This document shows, piece after piece, positions 38,589 to 48,280 of a stretch of 64,000 nt of DNA (its first letter is position 1; every line of letters begins with the position of its first letter). Source of the stretch: Paradevosia shaoguanensis (GTDB taxonomy: Bacteria; Pseudomonadota; Alphaproteobacteria; Rhizobiales; Devosiaceae); the NCBI RefSeq assembly GCF_016801025.1, contig NZ_CP068983.1, forward strand, positions 4,270,501-4,334,500. Reading direction: 5' to 3'. The notes under the pieces were generated by a model. The model had not been told where the DNA came from. It ran no database searches and saw only the letters and a program-made list of their open reading frames with translations. The position numbers and the translations under genes are program-made.

Positions 38589-38849
38589 ATGACCATCCGC
38601 GAAGCGAGCCTCACCTACATCGCGCTGATGGTCCTGCTGGCCATCACCGTCGGCTCGACCTTCCTGAGCCTTGGGCCCGCCAACAGCGTCATAAATTTCG
38701 GGGTGGCGATCGCCAAGGCGGGGCTGATCGGTCTTGTCTTCATGCATTTGCGCCGGAGCGGCCTGCTGATCTCGCTGACCGTTGCGGCGGTCCTGTTCTG
38801 GCTGATGATCCTCTTCGGGATGGCGCTGATCGATTTCGTCAGCCGCTGA
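38589..38849 (+). CDS. coxD: Cytochrome c oxidase subunit IV (CtaF/CyoD-like)
   Basis: An 86-residue protein with three membrane helices of the bacterial subunit IV family. The segment GVAIAKAGLIGLVFMHLRRS is diagnostic. It is the last gene of the act-cox operon, starts on the base after the coxC stop, and its own stop codon forms part of the terminator hairpin. Confidence 0.9.
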   Translation: MTIREASLTYIALMVLLAITVGSTFLSLGPANSVINFGVAIAKAGLIGLVFMHLRRSGLLISLTVAAVLFWLMILFGMALIDFVSR

Positions 38850-38878
38850 AAAGCCGGCGGTTTTTACCGCCGGCTTTT
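38849..38878. terminator. Strong bidirectional terminator after the act-cox operon
   Basis: A perfect 12-bp stem (AAAAGCCGGCGG with CCGCCGGCTTTT) closes a 6-base loop. It starts at the last base of the coxD stop codon and ends 5 bases before the stop of the convergent dehydrogenase gene. The terminal A and T runs allow it to act on both strands. Confidence 0.93.
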
Positions 38879-38882
38879 CATT

Positions 38883-41378
38883 CTACTTCGTTGCATCCTT
38901 GGGGAGCGCATAGGCGACCAAGTCGTCGCCGACCGGCGTCTTCATGAAGTGATGGCCGCCCGCAAAGATCGCCACCACCTGCTGGCCATCCACCTCGAAC
39001 GTCATTGGATTGGCCTGGCCGCCGGCGGGCAGCGAGGTCGACCATTTGACCTCACCGGTCTTGATGTCGATTGCCCGCAGCAGGTTGTCGGTCGTTGCGG
39101 CGATGAAGATGAGGCCGCCCTTGGTCAGCACCGCGCCGCCATTGTTGGGCGTGCCGATGCGTATCGGCAGGAAGCTCGGCAGGCCGAACGGGCCATTGGC
39201 GCGGGCATCGCCGAACGGATGGTCCCAGAGCGTCTTGCCGGTCTTGAGATCGATGGCCCGGATACCGCCATAGGGCGGCTTTTTGCACATCATGCCGGTG
39301 AACGGCACCTTCCAGCCGGGATTAAGGTCGACAGCCCAAGGGGCACCGACCTGTACGGCTCCCTCGCCCTCGCCCGTATTGGGGCCGCCGAGCGCATCGA
39401 TCGGCCGCCAGCCACGCTTGTCGGCCTCCTCGCGAGGAATGAGACGGTCGTAATTTACCATATCGTTGTAGTTGACGACGAGGATGCCGTTATCGGGGTC
39501 GACGGCGACGCTGCCCCAGTCCGAGCCTCCATTGTAGCTCGGATATTCGAGGAACGGCTTGTCGGCTGACGGCGGGGTATAGGGACCCTGGTAGTTGGCC
39601 TGCCGATACTGGATGCGGCACCAGAGCTGGTCGAGCGGGCTCATGCCCCACATGTCGGATTCCTTTACGTCGGGCATCACGACGTTGGCGTAGCCGGAGA
39701 ACGGCTGCGTCGGCGACATCTTGTCGGGCTCGACGCCACCCGCCGGCACCTTGCGCTCCTCGACAGGGGTCAGCGGTTCGCCTGTGCGGCGGTCCAGCAC
39801 GTAGATCTGGCCTTGCTTGGAGGCCAGGATCAGTGCCGGCACGTTGCCCTTGTCGGTGGGGAAATCGACCAAGGTCGGCTGCGAACCGAGGTCGTAGTCC
39901 CAGACGTCGTAGTGCACGGTCTGGAAGTGCCAGGCCGGCTTGCCCGTGGTCACGTCGACGGCGACGACCGAGCTCGAGAACTCGTTCTCGTAATCCTTGC
40001 GGTTACCGCCGAAATAGTCGACCGACGAATTGCCGAGCGGCAGGTAGACAAGGCCGAGCGCGTCGTCGCCGGCGGCGGCGGTCCACATATTGGGCGTGCC
40101 GCGCGTATAGGTCTCACCGGCAACCGGCGCGCCGGTCTGGTCGGGCCGCCCCATGTCCCAGGCCCAAAGCAGCTTGCCGGAAACGGCATCGTAGCCACGG
40201 ATGACGCCGGACGGTGCATCCTCTGCCTGCCCATCCTGCACTTGCGCGCCGGTAACCACGACGTTGCGCACGATCGCCGGCGGCGCCGTCACCGAATACC
40301 AGCCGGGAACGGTGTGGCCGATGCCTTCGAGCAGGTTGACCTCACCATGTCTGCCGAAATCCTCGCAGGGTTTGCCGTCTTCTGCGTCAACCGCAATCAG
40401 GCGGCCGTCGAGCGTGCCTTCGATGATGCTCTTGACGCAGGCGCTATTCGGCGCGGCGGAAGGGTTCTTGTAATAGGACACGCCACGGCAGCTGGCGCCG
40501 TAGGGGATCGAGTCCATGGAAATATGCGGATCGAAACGCCAGATCTCCCTGCCGGTCGCCGCATCGACGGCGAGAACGATATTGGTGGCCGAGCAGAGAT
40601 AGAGAGTGTCGCCGACTTTGATCGGCGTCGTTTCCGGAGAATACTTGTCCTTGGTCTTTTCAGTTGGCATGTCGCCCGTCTCGTAGGTCCAGACCTCCTT
40701 GAGCTTGCCGACATTGTCGGGGGTGATCTGGTCGAGGCTGGAATAGCGCGTCGATAATTGCGTGCCTCCATAGGCCGGCCAGTCCTTGGCCGCTGCTTCC
40801 GGTTGCTGGGGAAAGGGCGCATTGGCCAGTGCAGGCGTTATTTCAGGCTGGGGTTGCGGATTTGTGGGAGCAGGCGGCGTCGGCGTTGCGGCAGGTGGTG
40901 TCTGCGCGAAAGCCGGATTGTGCTGGGCGAGCGTCGGCAACAAGGTCATGATACCGATCGCCAAGACCGCAAAGCTGGCGGCTGCGGTGGCTGTACCGCT
41001 CCAGCGCAAAGGTTGCGGGTCGCGCCGCCGCAGTACAGGGATGGTCAAAAGGACGAGGACCAGCAGGACTGTCGGCCCGACTAGGCGCGGCACCTGTGCC
41101 CAACCATCGAGCCCGGCTTCCCACAGCGCCCAGACGAGGGTGAAAAGCCAGGTTACGGCATAAACGAGAACCGCTAAGCGCCGCCCCATGAAGAGCAGCA
41201 CGCCGCTTCCTATCACGCCAAGCCCTGCGATGGCGTAGTACCAGGAGCCTCCCAGTAAAGCGAGCCAAACGCCGCCAAAGAGAAGCGGCAACCCGACAAC
41301 GATGAGGATCGCTGCAAGGATAAGGCTTGCCCAATACCCAAACCCGCGCCCAACGGGGCGCTTTGCTTCGCCCGTCAT
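38883..41378 (-). CDS. gcd: Membrane-bound PQQ-dependent glucose dehydrogenase
   Basis: An 831-residue quinoprotein that oxidises glucose to gluconolactone on the periplasmic side and reduces ubiquinone. The N-terminus has about five membrane helices (residues 15-150), then a Pro/Gln-rich linker (about 160-180). The eight-bladed propeller follows, with family landmarks DWPAYGGTQLSTRYS, ASCRGVSYY, HFQTVHYDVWDYDLG and NNGGAVLTKGGL. Electrons delivered to the quinone pool could be taken up by the act complex encoded on the other strand. PQQ synthesis genes are not in the window, so the cofactor is made elsewhere or taken from outside. Confidence 0.94.
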   Translation of the reverse strand: MTGEAKRPVGRGFGYWASLILAAILIVVGLPLLFGGVWLALLGGSWYYAIAGLGVIGSGVLLFMGRRLAVLVYAVTWLFTLVWALWEAGLDGWAQVPRLVGPTVLLVLVLLTIPVLRRRDPQPLRWSGTATAAASFAVLAIGIMTLLPTLAQHNPAFAQTPPAATPTPPAPTNPQPQPEITPALANAPFPQQPEAAAKDWPAYGGTQLSTRYSSLDQITPDNVGKLKEVWTYETGDMPTEKTKDKYSPETTPIKVGDTLYLCSATNIVLAVDAATGREIWRFDPHISMDSIPYGASCRGVSYYKNPSAAPNSACVKSIIEGTLDGRLIAVDAEDGKPCEDFGRHGEVNLLEGIGHTVPGWYSVTAPPAIVRNVVVTGAQVQDGQAEDAPSGVIRGYDAVSGKLLWAWDMGRPDQTGAPVAGETYTRGTPNMWTAAAGDDALGLVYLPLGNSSVDYFGGNRKDYENEFSSSVVAVDVTTGKPAWHFQTVHYDVWDYDLGSQPTLVDFPTDKGNVPALILASKQGQIYVLDRRTGEPLTPVEERKVPAGGVEPDKMSPTQPFSGYANVVMPDVKESDMWGMSPLDQLWCRIQYRQANYQGPYTPPSADKPFLEYPSYNGGSDWGSVAVDPDNGILVVNYNDMVNYDRLIPREEADKRGWRPIDALGGPNTGEGEGAVQVGAPWAVDLNPGWKVPFTGMMCKKPPYGGIRAIDLKTGKTLWDHPFGDARANGPFGLPSFLPIRIGTPNNGGAVLTKGGLIFIAATTDNLLRAIDIKTGEVKWSTSLPAGGQANPMTFEVDGQQVVAIFAGGHHFMKTPVGDDLVAYALPKDATK

Positions 41379-41610
41379 CCAAGCCTCCTATGCTGTGATA
41401 GGAGTCAGAATTTAGCGGGACGATGTTCGTTCCCGAATGAGGCCTCATCCCGGGGAGAGCCCTCCACTCCGCCATCTTAGCTGCTTCTATCGCGTCTCCG
41501 CTACGGAGCCTGGTCGCTTGGTTCAGCTCGGCGAGGTCATCTGCGATCAGATCAGGTCCTTCCCAGCCATTCTCGCGGATGATCTCGGACATCCCAGCCG
41601 AAGCCCCATT

Positions 41611-41994
41611 TTAGCGGCCGAACTTCCGTCCTCCCTTCCTGACGCCCACCCAGGGCAGTTCGCCCGCGTTGTTTGCCTCACGGGCGCGCTGCATGGCGAT
41701 GATTTGATCCTGGGAGAGTGGAACGGTCCCAGTCCCGTGCGAGCCGGCGAAACCCGGCGGCGCATTTGCGTGGCCCAGAGCGAAGACCGGAAAACGCCAC
41801 CCGCATAGCGAGCAGCGCAGCATTCCCGCGAGATAGTCGCGGCCGCGGTAGAAATCGAAGCTCCAGCCGAGTCGGATGGCCAGCAGATCAAGCCGAAGCT
41901 GTGCGTCGTGATTGCAGACGTAGTAGTGCGAGCAGAAAGCGCGGATGGCTCGCCCGGTCTCGTGGAAGTCCTGCAGGGTGCGGATCGAGCCCAT
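41611..41994 (-). CDS. Hypothetical protein downstream of dnaE2
   Basis: A 127-residue protein starting at the ATG at 41994, four bases after the dnaE2 stop, so it is almost certainly co-transcribed. It begins GSIRTLQDFHETGRAIRAF and carries scattered Cys and His (FCSHYYVCNHDAQ, later CSLCGW), which could form a metal site. The C-terminus is basic (GVRKGGRKFGR). The first half resembles small proteins of unknown function encoded near mutagenesis genes in rhizobia; I cannot name the family. Confidence 0.7.
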   Translation of the reverse strand: MGSIRTLQDFHETGRAIRAFCSHYYVCNHDAQLRLDLLAIRLGWSFDFYRGRDYLAGMLRCSLCGWRFPVFALGHANAPPGFAGSHGTGTVPLSQDQIIAMQRAREANNAGELPWVGVRKGGRKFGR

Positions 41995-41998
41995 GGCA

Positions 41999-44900
41999 TC
42001 AGTGGAAGTTGCGCCCGGACGGCAAGGCGTCAGCGATCTGCTTGGCCTGCAGGTCGAGGTATTGCTGCCGCTCCCGTGCCCTGCGCTCATCGACATTGTC
42101 GGCCGTTATGCCGACGTCGAAGCCGCCGGCAACCGCTACCATCTGCCCGGTAAGATCGATGAATTCCTTAGCGACCACGTGAACGACCAAGCCCTCACGC
42201 TGCAGAGGTCCGCGCACGGCCATGACGCGTGCGCCAAGAACGGTTCGGCGATTGGCCTCGAAGGTCTTGGGCCAGACAATGATGTTGGCCACACCGGTCT
42301 CGTCCTCGAGCGTCGCAAAGATCACTCCGCTCGCCGTTCCCGGGCGCTGCCGCACCAGCACCAGGCCGGCTACAGTCACCCACCTCCCCGGATCGACGTT
42401 GCGCAGTTCATCAGCCTGCACGATGCGCCTGCGGCCGAGGTCCTCGCGCAAGAAACTCATGGGGTGCGCTTTGAGCGAGATCGAGAGCGCCCGGTAGTCG
42501 TGGATGACCTCTTCGCCAAGGAGCATCGGAGGCAGCTTGCTTTCGCCCGTGATGTCGTCGCCGTCCACTCCCGCAGCCGCAAAGATCGGAAGCGTCTCGG
42601 CTCCATGCTCGCCGATGAGCCCACGGATGGCCCACAGCGCATCGCGGCGGGAGAGCCCCAGGGACTGGAAAGCGTCAGCGTCGGCGAGCTTCTCCAGCAC
42701 TGACGGCGACAGGCCGGTGCGAAGCCAGAGATCGCGCACGCTGTCATAACCGCCGCGACGCCGGGCAATGATCAGATTCGCATGCTCGGTCCTCAAGCCC
42801 TTCACCAGGTTGAAACCGAGCCGGATGCCCATATTGCCCCAGATATCGCCTTCCATCTCGGCGTGACGCGCCGCGATACCCACACCGGCTTGGTTGGACT
42901 TCTCCATGACGATTTCGAGGTCGGAGAGATTGATGTCGACGGGACGGACGTCAACGCCATGGTCCTGCGCGTCGCGGACGATTTGAGCCGGGGCGTAGAA
43001 GCCCATGGGCTGGCTGTTGAGTAGCGCCGCGGCGAAGACGTCCGGGTAGTGGCATTTGATCCAGCAGGACACGTAGACCAGAAGCGCGAACGAGGCGGCG
43101 TGGCTCTCCGGGAAGCCGTAGCTGCCGAAGCCCTCAATCTGCTTGAAGCAGGCATCGGCAAAATCCCGCTCGTAGCCTCGCTCCAGCATGCCGGCGATGA
43201 ACTTGTCTCGGAACACGCCGACCCCGCCGGTGCGCTTGAAGGTGGCCATGGCGCGCCTCAGCTTGTCGGCCTCGCCAGGCGTGAATCCGGCACCGACTAT
43301 GGCGATCTTCATGGCCTGCTCCTGGAAGAGCGGCACGCCATAGGTCTTCTTGAGCACATTTTCGAGCTCGGGCGACGGGTAACTCGTCGGCTCCAGCCCC
43401 TGCCGGCGCTTGAGGTACGGATGCACCATGTCGCCCTGAATGGGCCCGGGGCGCACGATAGCCACCTCAATGACCAGGTCGTAGAACTCGGTCGGCTTGA
43501 GCCTGGGCAGCATCGACATCTGCGCCCGGCTCTCGATCTGGAACACGCCGATGGTATCGGCGCGATGGGTCATCTTGTAGACGCAAGGATCCTCGGACGG
43601 CACGGTCGCTAGCGTTAGCGACAGGCCATAGTGCTGCCGTAGCAGGTTGAAGGCCCGACGGATGCACGAGAGCATGCCCAGAGCCAGCACGTCGACCTTG
43701 AGGATGCCGAGCTCGTCGAGATCATCCTTGTTCCACTCGATGACCGTCCGATCCTCCATGGCAGCATTGGAGATGGGTACCAGCTGATCAAGACGGTCGC
43801 GGGTGATGACGAAGCCCCCGACATGCTGACCGAGGTGCCGCGGAAAGCCGTACATCTCAGTGGCGATCGCCAGGACCATGCGGACAACGCGGGCATCAGG
43901 GTTCATCCCGGCCTCGCGCAACCGGGCGTCGGTGATATCCATCCGTCCCCAGCCGAAATTGGTGCTGGAGATCGAAGTGATCATGTCCTCGGAGAGCCCA
44001 AAGACCTTGCCGACATCGCGGATGGCGCCCTTTGTTCGGTAGGTGATGACGTTGGCGGTCAGCCCCGCACGGCTTCGCCCGTACTTCTGATAGATGTACT
44101 GCATCACCTCTTCGCGCCGCTCGTGCTCGAAGTCGACGTCGATGTCTGGCGGCTCGTCGCGTTCCGTCGAAACGAACCGCTCGAAGAGCAGGTCGACGAG
44201 CATGGGGTCAACTTCGGTGATGCCGAGGCAGAAGCACACCGCGGAATTGGCAGCCGATCCCCTACCTTGGCAAAGGATGCCGCGCTCCTGGCGCGCGAAG
44301 CGAACGATATCCTGGACAGTTAGGAAATAGGCCGCGTACTTCATTTCCGCGATGAGTTCGAGCTCGTGCGCCAGACCCTTTCGCACACGCTCGGGAATGC
44401 CATCGGGATAGCGCCGCTCGGCGCCTTCCCAGGAAAGGCGCTCCAAGGTCTGCTGGGCGGTCTCTCCGTTGCCGACGGTCTCCTCGGGGTAGATGTATCG
44501 GAGCTGATCGAGGGAGAACGAGATGCGGTAGAGGATGTGCCGGGACTGCGCCAGGGCATCCGGGTGCTCACGAAAGAGCCTGGCCATCTCGGCCGGCGAC
44601 TTGATGTGGCGCTCGCTGTTGGCGGACAGCTTCTGGCCTGCCTCAAAGATTGTGACGCCTTCCCGGATGCAGGTGAGGACGTCGGCAATCCGGCTGCGGG
44701 AGGGCTCGTGGTAGAGCGCATCCATGGTCGCAAGCAGCGGCACCTCGGCCGCCGCGGCGATCTCGGCCAGCTGCGCCAACCGCGCTCGGTCTTCCCCGCC
44801 ATATCGGCAGGCCGCCGCCAGCCACACTCTGCCCGACGCCGAGCGAGACAACCAGGAAGCAGTAGCGCCCGCTCGGTCGAGGTCCGCATCGGGGATGACG

Positions 44901-45280
44901 ATCATAAGCTGACCGTCAGAGTGGTCGAGCAGGTCCTGGAGTTCAAGGTGGCATTCGCCCTTCGGCGCTCGGCGGTTTCCGAGGGTCAGCAGTGCCGCGA
45001 GGCGGCCGTATGCCTCGCGATCGGAGGGATAGACTGCAATGTCAGGCGTGCCATCGGCGAAGACGAGCCGCGCCCCCACGACGAGTTTGAAGGTCGGAAA
45101 GTCCTTCGCCAGGTCGCGGGCCGCCGAGTAGGCGCGAACAACGCCGGAGAGCGAGTTTCGATCACATATGCCAATGCCGGACAGACCCAGCGTCGCCGCC
45201 TGCGCGACCATCTCGAAGGCGTGACTGGCGCCGCGGAGGAATGAGAAATTGGTGGCAGCGATAAGCTCTGCGTGGGACAT
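41999..45280 (-). CDS. dnaE2: Error-prone DNA polymerase DnaE2
   Basis: A 1,093-residue C-family polymerase for damage-induced mutagenesis. The start is taken at [20 protein letters not shown], the usual DnaE2 N-terminus, which opens the PHP domain. Catalytic aspartates lie in [16 protein letters not shown]. Further polymerase landmarks are [21 protein letters not shown] and [17 protein letters not shown]. An OB fold near the C-terminus contains [15 protein letters not shown]. Length and order are those of DnaE2, not replicative DnaE1 (shorter, with no tau-binding tail). Its usual partners imuA and imuB do not lie next to it here; only small genes flank it. Confidence 0.95.
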   Translation of the reverse strand: MSHAELIAATNFSFLRGASHAFEMVAQAATLGLSGIGICDRNSLSGVVRAYSAARDLAKDFPTFKLVVGARLVFADGTPDIAVYPSDREAYGRLAALLTLGNRRAPKGECHLELQDLLDHSDGQLMIVIPDADLDRAGATASWLSRSASGRVWLAAACRYGGEDRARLAQLAEIAAAAEVPLLATMDALYHEPSRSRIADVLTCIREGVTIFEAGQKLSANSERHIKSPAEMARLFREHPDALAQSRHILYRISFSLDQLRYIYPEETVGNGETAQQTLERLSWEGAERRYPDGIPERVRKGLAHELELIAEMKYAAYFLTVQDIVRFARQERGILCQGRGSAANSAVCFCLGITEVDPMLVDLLFERFVSTERDEPPDIDVDFEHERREEVMQYIYQKYGRSRAGLTANVITYRTKGAIRDVGKVFGLSEDMITSISSTNFGWGRMDITDARLREAGMNPDARVVRMVLAIATEMYGFPRHLGQHVGGFVITRDRLDQLVPISNAAMEDRTVIEWNKDDLDELGILKVDVLALGMLSCIRRAFNLLRQHYGLSLTLATVPSEDPCVYKMTHRADTIGVFQIESRAQMSMLPRLKPTEFYDLVIEVAIVRPGPIQGDMVHPYLKRRQGLEPTSYPSPELENVLKKTYGVPLFQEQAMKIAIVGAGFTPGEADKLRRAMATFKRTGGVGVFRDKFIAGMLERGYERDFADACFKQIEGFGSYGFPESHAASFALLVYVSCWIKCHYPDVFAAALLNSQPMGFYAPAQIVRDAQDHGVDVRPVDINLSDLEIVMEKSNQAGVGIAARHAEMEGDIWGNMGIRLGFNLVKGLRTEHANLIIARRRGGYDSVRDLWLRTGLSPSVLEKLADADAFQSLGLSRRDALWAIRGLIGEHGAETLPIFAAAGVDGDDITGESKLPPMLLGEEVIHDYRALSISLKAHPMSFLREDLGRRRIVQADELRNVDPGRWVTVAGLVLVRQRPGTASGVIFATLEDETGVANIIVWPKTFEANRRTVLGARVMAVRGPLQREGLVVHVVAKEFIDLTGQMVAVAGGFDVGITADNVDERRARERQQYLDLQAKQIADALPSGRNFH

Positions 45281-45365
45281 GGCGGGTTCAGGTTCAGGGC
45301 GTTTGTTCTCTTTTTGTTCTATCCCTGCTCGCAACAAGGAGTCCAGATGTCATCGACCGAGACGA

Positions 45366-45518
45366 TCAACGAACCGGCTTTAGGATGATCGAGTTGACGG
45401 GAAGAGTCACAGGGTAGCCGTAGTGCGGAAGCCGCACGGTAACCTCAGCCCCATCATCGGAAACTCGCGTAACCTCGGCCTCGATAAGAACTTTGTCACC
45501 CTTCGCGGGCTTCGACAT
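45366..45518 (-). CDS. Small predicted beta-rich protein, 50 residues
   Basis: ATG at 45518, with GGAGGTG 4 bases upstream. The protein starts MSKPAKGDKVLIEAEVTRV and ends in PVNSIILKPVR, a pattern suggesting a small SH3-like or KOW-like barrel. It lies 85 bp upstream of dnaE2 on the same strand and may be co-transcribed. The strong ribosome-binding site and sensible composition support a real gene; the function is unknown. Confidence 0.6.
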   Translation of the reverse strand: MSKPAKGDKVLIEAEVTRVSDDGAEVTVRLPHYGYPVTLPVNSIILKPVR

Positions 45519-45670
45519 GGGCACCTCCGCACCCCACACCAACGCTCGAAACCTAGACGTGGTTCAAAGATGCAGCCTGGGGATAACCGGAGCGGCTAGG
45601 GGTATTCCCCGATGGTAATGCTGCGACCGGCAATTGATCCTATGCGCATCATAGTGTTGGGGGCGGCACG

Positions 45671-46306
45671 ATGCAGGGGATCAACCTCACGAGTGATCGA
45701 ATTGCGGACTCGGACATCCTGGCCTTCGCGCTAGAGCCGATCAGCGGCGCCGAAGCGGCAGCGACAGCCACGTTGTTGCTGAAGCGATTTGGCTCGCTAT
45801 CAGAAGTGCTGGCCGCGAATTCCTACCAGGTGCTCACCCTCCCCGGTCTCGACGCGCGCATCGCAGACCATTTGGCCAGCATTCGGTTGCTTGCGGAGCG
45901 ATACGCTAGTTCCCGCTTTACGCCCACTGGTTCGATACTGAGCTGCTGGGGTGAGCTGCTGGACTACCTGCATGTCACGATGGCGTTTGAACGCGTCGAG
46001 CAGTTCCGCATCCTCTTCCTCGATAAGAAAAACCGCTTACTCGCCGACGAGGTGCAGCAACGTGGCACGATCGACCACACCCCCGTCTATCCAAGAGAGG
46101 TAGTCCGGCGCGCGCTGGACCTGGGCGCAACCGCCATCATTCTGGTCCACAACCACCCATCGGGCGACCCCGCGCCCTCGGCGGCCGACGTTCAGATCAC
46201 CCAGACGCTGAGCGAAGCATGCCGGCACCTGAACATCAGGGTGCACGATCACGTCGTCATCGCCAAGGCAGGCCACACCTCGTTCCGGGACATGAAGCTG
46301 CTCTAG
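45671..46306 (+). CDS. radC: RadC-family JAB/MPN-domain protein
   Basis: A 211-residue RadC-like protein. A helix-hairpin-helix segment near residues 45-70 (VLTLPGLDARIADHLAS) precedes the MPN/JAMM domain with the zinc motif HNHPSGDPAPSAAD (His160, His162, Asp173). The role of RadC is unsettled; it is a metalloprotease-like protein, not a proven repair enzyme, and copies like this are frequent on mobile elements. It is divergent from dnaE2 and its small upstream gene. Confidence 0.9.
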   Translation: MQGINLTSDRIADSDILAFALEPISGAEAAATATLLLKRFGSLSEVLAANSYQVLTLPGLDARIADHLASIRLLAERYASSRFTPTGSILSCWGELLDYLHVTMAFERVEQFRILFLDKKNRLLADEVQQRGTIDHTPVYPREVVRRALDLGATAIILVHNHPSGDPAPSAADVQITQTLSEACRHLNIRVHDHVVIAKAGHTSFRDMKLL

Positions 46307-46384
46307 GCAATGGCTATCGTCAGAAATCCCAATGGACCGAAAGCTCGGCTCGCGATGAGATCGAGGCATCCAAAGGGAGCCAAG

Positions 46385-46561
46385 ATGAAGACCGAACGAC
46401 AACTCGCGCGCCTATCCAACGAACGGCTGGATGCGCATCTAAACTACCACATTGAAGCAGTCGCATTGGCCGCCATCTATGGACGGCGGTCGGTCAAAGA
46501 TGAGCAAGCCCTGGAGAGGGTCCGGAAGGTGATGGAAACCAGAAACCAAAAGCCGCACTAG
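46385..46561 (+). CDS. Small hypothetical protein, 58 residues
   Basis: The ATG at 46385 has GGGAG 6 bases upstream; a frame from 46310 would add 25 residues but has no such site. The protein is a helical, charged peptide (KTERQLARLSNERLDAHLN and KDEQALERVRKVMET) without membrane segments. It follows radC by about 80 bp in the same direction. No function can be given. Confidence 0.55.
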   Translation: MKTERQLARLSNERLDAHLNYHIEAVALAAIYGRRSVKDEQALERVRKVMETRNQKPH

Positions 46562-46786
46562 TTAGGCGCCGCCTAAAAACTTCACCCAACTAATCAAGAA
46601 TTTCTCGCGTTCCCCCGCCACAATACACTTGTGCCAACACAAATAAAGTCAGCTTATATTACCAATTAGAATTCAAAAGCAGAACCTTCGATTATTTGAT
46701 TGGATAACGTACTTATTTTGCCTAATTCTTATTCCGCGATTCGACCGAGGCTCAATTCGTCACACTCCTTGGTCGAGGAGGGAAAA

Positions 46787-47401
46787 ATGAAGAGAGGCAA
46801 CACACGATGGATCAGGAACTCTGATCGACTGATCCACATCCTAGATAGCGACGTCAGAACCTGCGAGACCCTGACGACTTTATTGCGTTTCGAAGGCTTC
46901 AAGACGCAATGCTCTCACACCGCAGATGCGCTTTGGCTATCAAACTCGCGACCACCCGATGTCGCCTTGGTGAATTTCAACCTGGAAGACGGGCACGGTT
47001 TGGACGTGCTCAAGGCTATCGCAGAACAACGCATCGGCACTTCAGTCATAATGTTCGCGCACAGCCCACCCATCGACTCCATAGTGCGGGCTGTCCGTAT
47101 GGGGGCGGCCGATGTCATCGTGGCACCCTATGACGTTGACCGTATGGTCCGAAGCATCATGCAGTGCGTTGGGTCCGGACCACACTTTGGCTTGGACATC
47201 GCCCCTCTGCCGACCTTCTTCAACCTGACCAACCGAGAGCGGGAAGTACTCGATTTGATCGCGGCAGGTCAGACCAACAAAGAGGCAGGGCGCCGTCTTG
47301 GTATCTCCCCCAAGACCGTTGAGGTGCATCGCTCAAGGGTCATGGAGAAGTTAGGAGCAAAAAACACTGCCGATTTGATGCGTATCTTCTTGGTTCGATA
47401 A
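46787..47401 (+). CDS. FixJ/NarL-type response regulator with degenerate receiver domain
   Basis: A 204-residue transcription regulator starting at the ATG at 46787 (GAGGAGGG upstream). A receiver-like domain (residues about 15-125) is followed by a LuxR-type helix-turn-helix (about 150-204: LTNREREVLDLIAAGQTNKEA, with SPKTVEVHRSRVMEKLGAK). The acidic pair is kept (Asp20, Asp22), but the phosphoacceptor position reads VNFNLEDG, with Asn63 in place of Asp, and the conserved Lys is Ala113. It is therefore unlikely to be controlled by phosphorylation. No sensor kinase lies nearby. An AT-rich 225-bp region precedes it. Confidence 0.85.
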   Translation: MKRGNTRWIRNSDRLIHILDSDVRTCETLTTLLRFEGFKTQCSHTADALWLSNSRPPDVALVNFNLEDGHGLDVLKAIAEQRIGTSVIMFAHSPPIDSIVRAVRMGAADVIVAPYDVDRMVRSIMQCVGSGPHFGLDIAPLPTFFNLTNREREVLDLIAAGQTNKEAGRRLGISPKTVEVHRSRVMEKLGAKNTADLMRIFLVR

Positions 47402-47409
47402 GGACTTAG

Positions 47410-47436
47410 CGGGGCGGTAATAAAAATCGCCCCGCG
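47410..47436 (+). terminator. Terminator after the FixJ-like regulator gene
   Basis: An 8-bp GC-only stem (GCGGGGCG with CGCCCCGC) with an 11-base AT-rich loop begins 9 bases after the stop codon and is followed by GTCTTAATTT. It is a typical rho-independent shape with a modest T-rich tail. Confidence 0.75.
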
Positions 47437-47518
47437 TCTTAATTTGATCTAGTTCAAAGCGCCAACGTTCTCGGATATGTAATCGATTAAGGCATGCAGC
47501 CTTTGTCCCGGGAGCGCC

Positions 47519-47749
47519 ATGTTGCCTGCCGACTTCCCCCCCGATGATGATGAACCCGACCACGACGACCCGATCTCGATTGAAGTTCACACGGACTATC
47601 TATTGCGGCGCGATCGCGTCGAGGATTTGACCAATCATCAGCTAGTGCATGCTCACCGCGTGCTTCACAACCCCAGCTTTGATGACAAACGTTGGTTGCC
47701 CGTGATTGAAGCAGAGATGCGAAAGCGTGGCCTCATTTGGCCATCCTGA
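47519..47749 (+). CDS. Small acidic hypothetical protein, 76 residues
   Basis: ATG at 47519 with GGGAG about 6 bases upstream. The N-terminal third is very acidic and proline-rich (PPDDDEPDHDDP), followed by a helical part (YLLRRDRVEDLTNHQLVHA) and a C-terminal segment ending RKRGLIWPS. No known motif. It is followed by another small gene in the same direction. Confidence 0.6.
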   Translation: MLPADFPPDDDEPDHDDPISIEVHTDYLLRRDRVEDLTNHQLVHAHRVLHNPSFDDKRWLPVIEAEMRKRGLIWPS

Positions 47750-47834
47750 CCACAAATACGGGTTTCTACCGATTCCAAATAATCGGCATAGGATGCACTT
47801 TTTCCTTCGTCATCTTAACGGAGGTACTGCGGAA

Positions 47835-48266
47835 ATGTTTGGTGTTTCCCCAATAGAGCGCGTTACTCCTCTAGACAAACGATGCGTCGAAATACAGTGG
47901 GCAGACCGATCGATCAGCACACACGACCTCACTCCTCTGATAAAAAACCGGAGGAGTATGCTGCCACTGAGGACGGACGACCAGCTATTCCACTCCGTTG
48001 AAGTCGGAGACGAGGGACGCTCCTTAGTCTGGCAGCCAGATCTCGCTATTGCGGTGTCTAGCATTCTTCGGCTTCCCAACAACGCGATGAGCCCACGAGA
48101 ATTCATACGGATAAGTGAGGAGGTTGGCCTGAGTGTGGAAGCGCTGGCGTCCCTTCTTGGTGCATCTCGCCGACTAATTTCATGTTTTCGAAGCGGAGAG
48201 AGACCAATACCTCCGATGTTCGCATTGGCCATGCGGTATGTGGAGACGATGATGGGGCGATCTTAA
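47835..48266 (+). CDS. DUF2442-like protein with helix-turn-helix tail
   Basis: A 143-residue protein. The ATG at 47835, with GGAGG 10 bases upstream, is preferred over earlier starts because the recognisable domain begins here. Residues about 5-35 (SPIERVTPLDKRCVEIQWADR followed by THDLTPLI) match the DUF2442 fold. After a linker, residues about 90-140 (SPREFIRISEEVGLSVEALASLL, then RRLISCFRSGERPIP) form a Cro/XRE-like helix-turn-helix. It may be a regulator or antitoxin. It ends 14 bp before the convergent prophage genes and could itself be of phage origin. Confidence 0.6.
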   Translation: MFGVSPIERVTPLDKRCVEIQWADRSISTHDLTPLIKNRRSMLPLRTDDQLFHSVEVGDEGRSLVWQPDLAIAVSSILRLPNNAMSPREFIRISEEVGLSVEALASLLGASRRLISCFRSGERPIPPMFALAMRYVETMMGRS

Positions 48267-48280
48267 TCGTGTCATCTTTA

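Noticed and set aside
41999-45280. Replicative DNA polymerase III alpha (dnaE1)
   Set aside because: The N-terminus, the shorter length and the C-terminal sequence match DnaE2, and the protein lacks the tau-binding tail of DnaE1.
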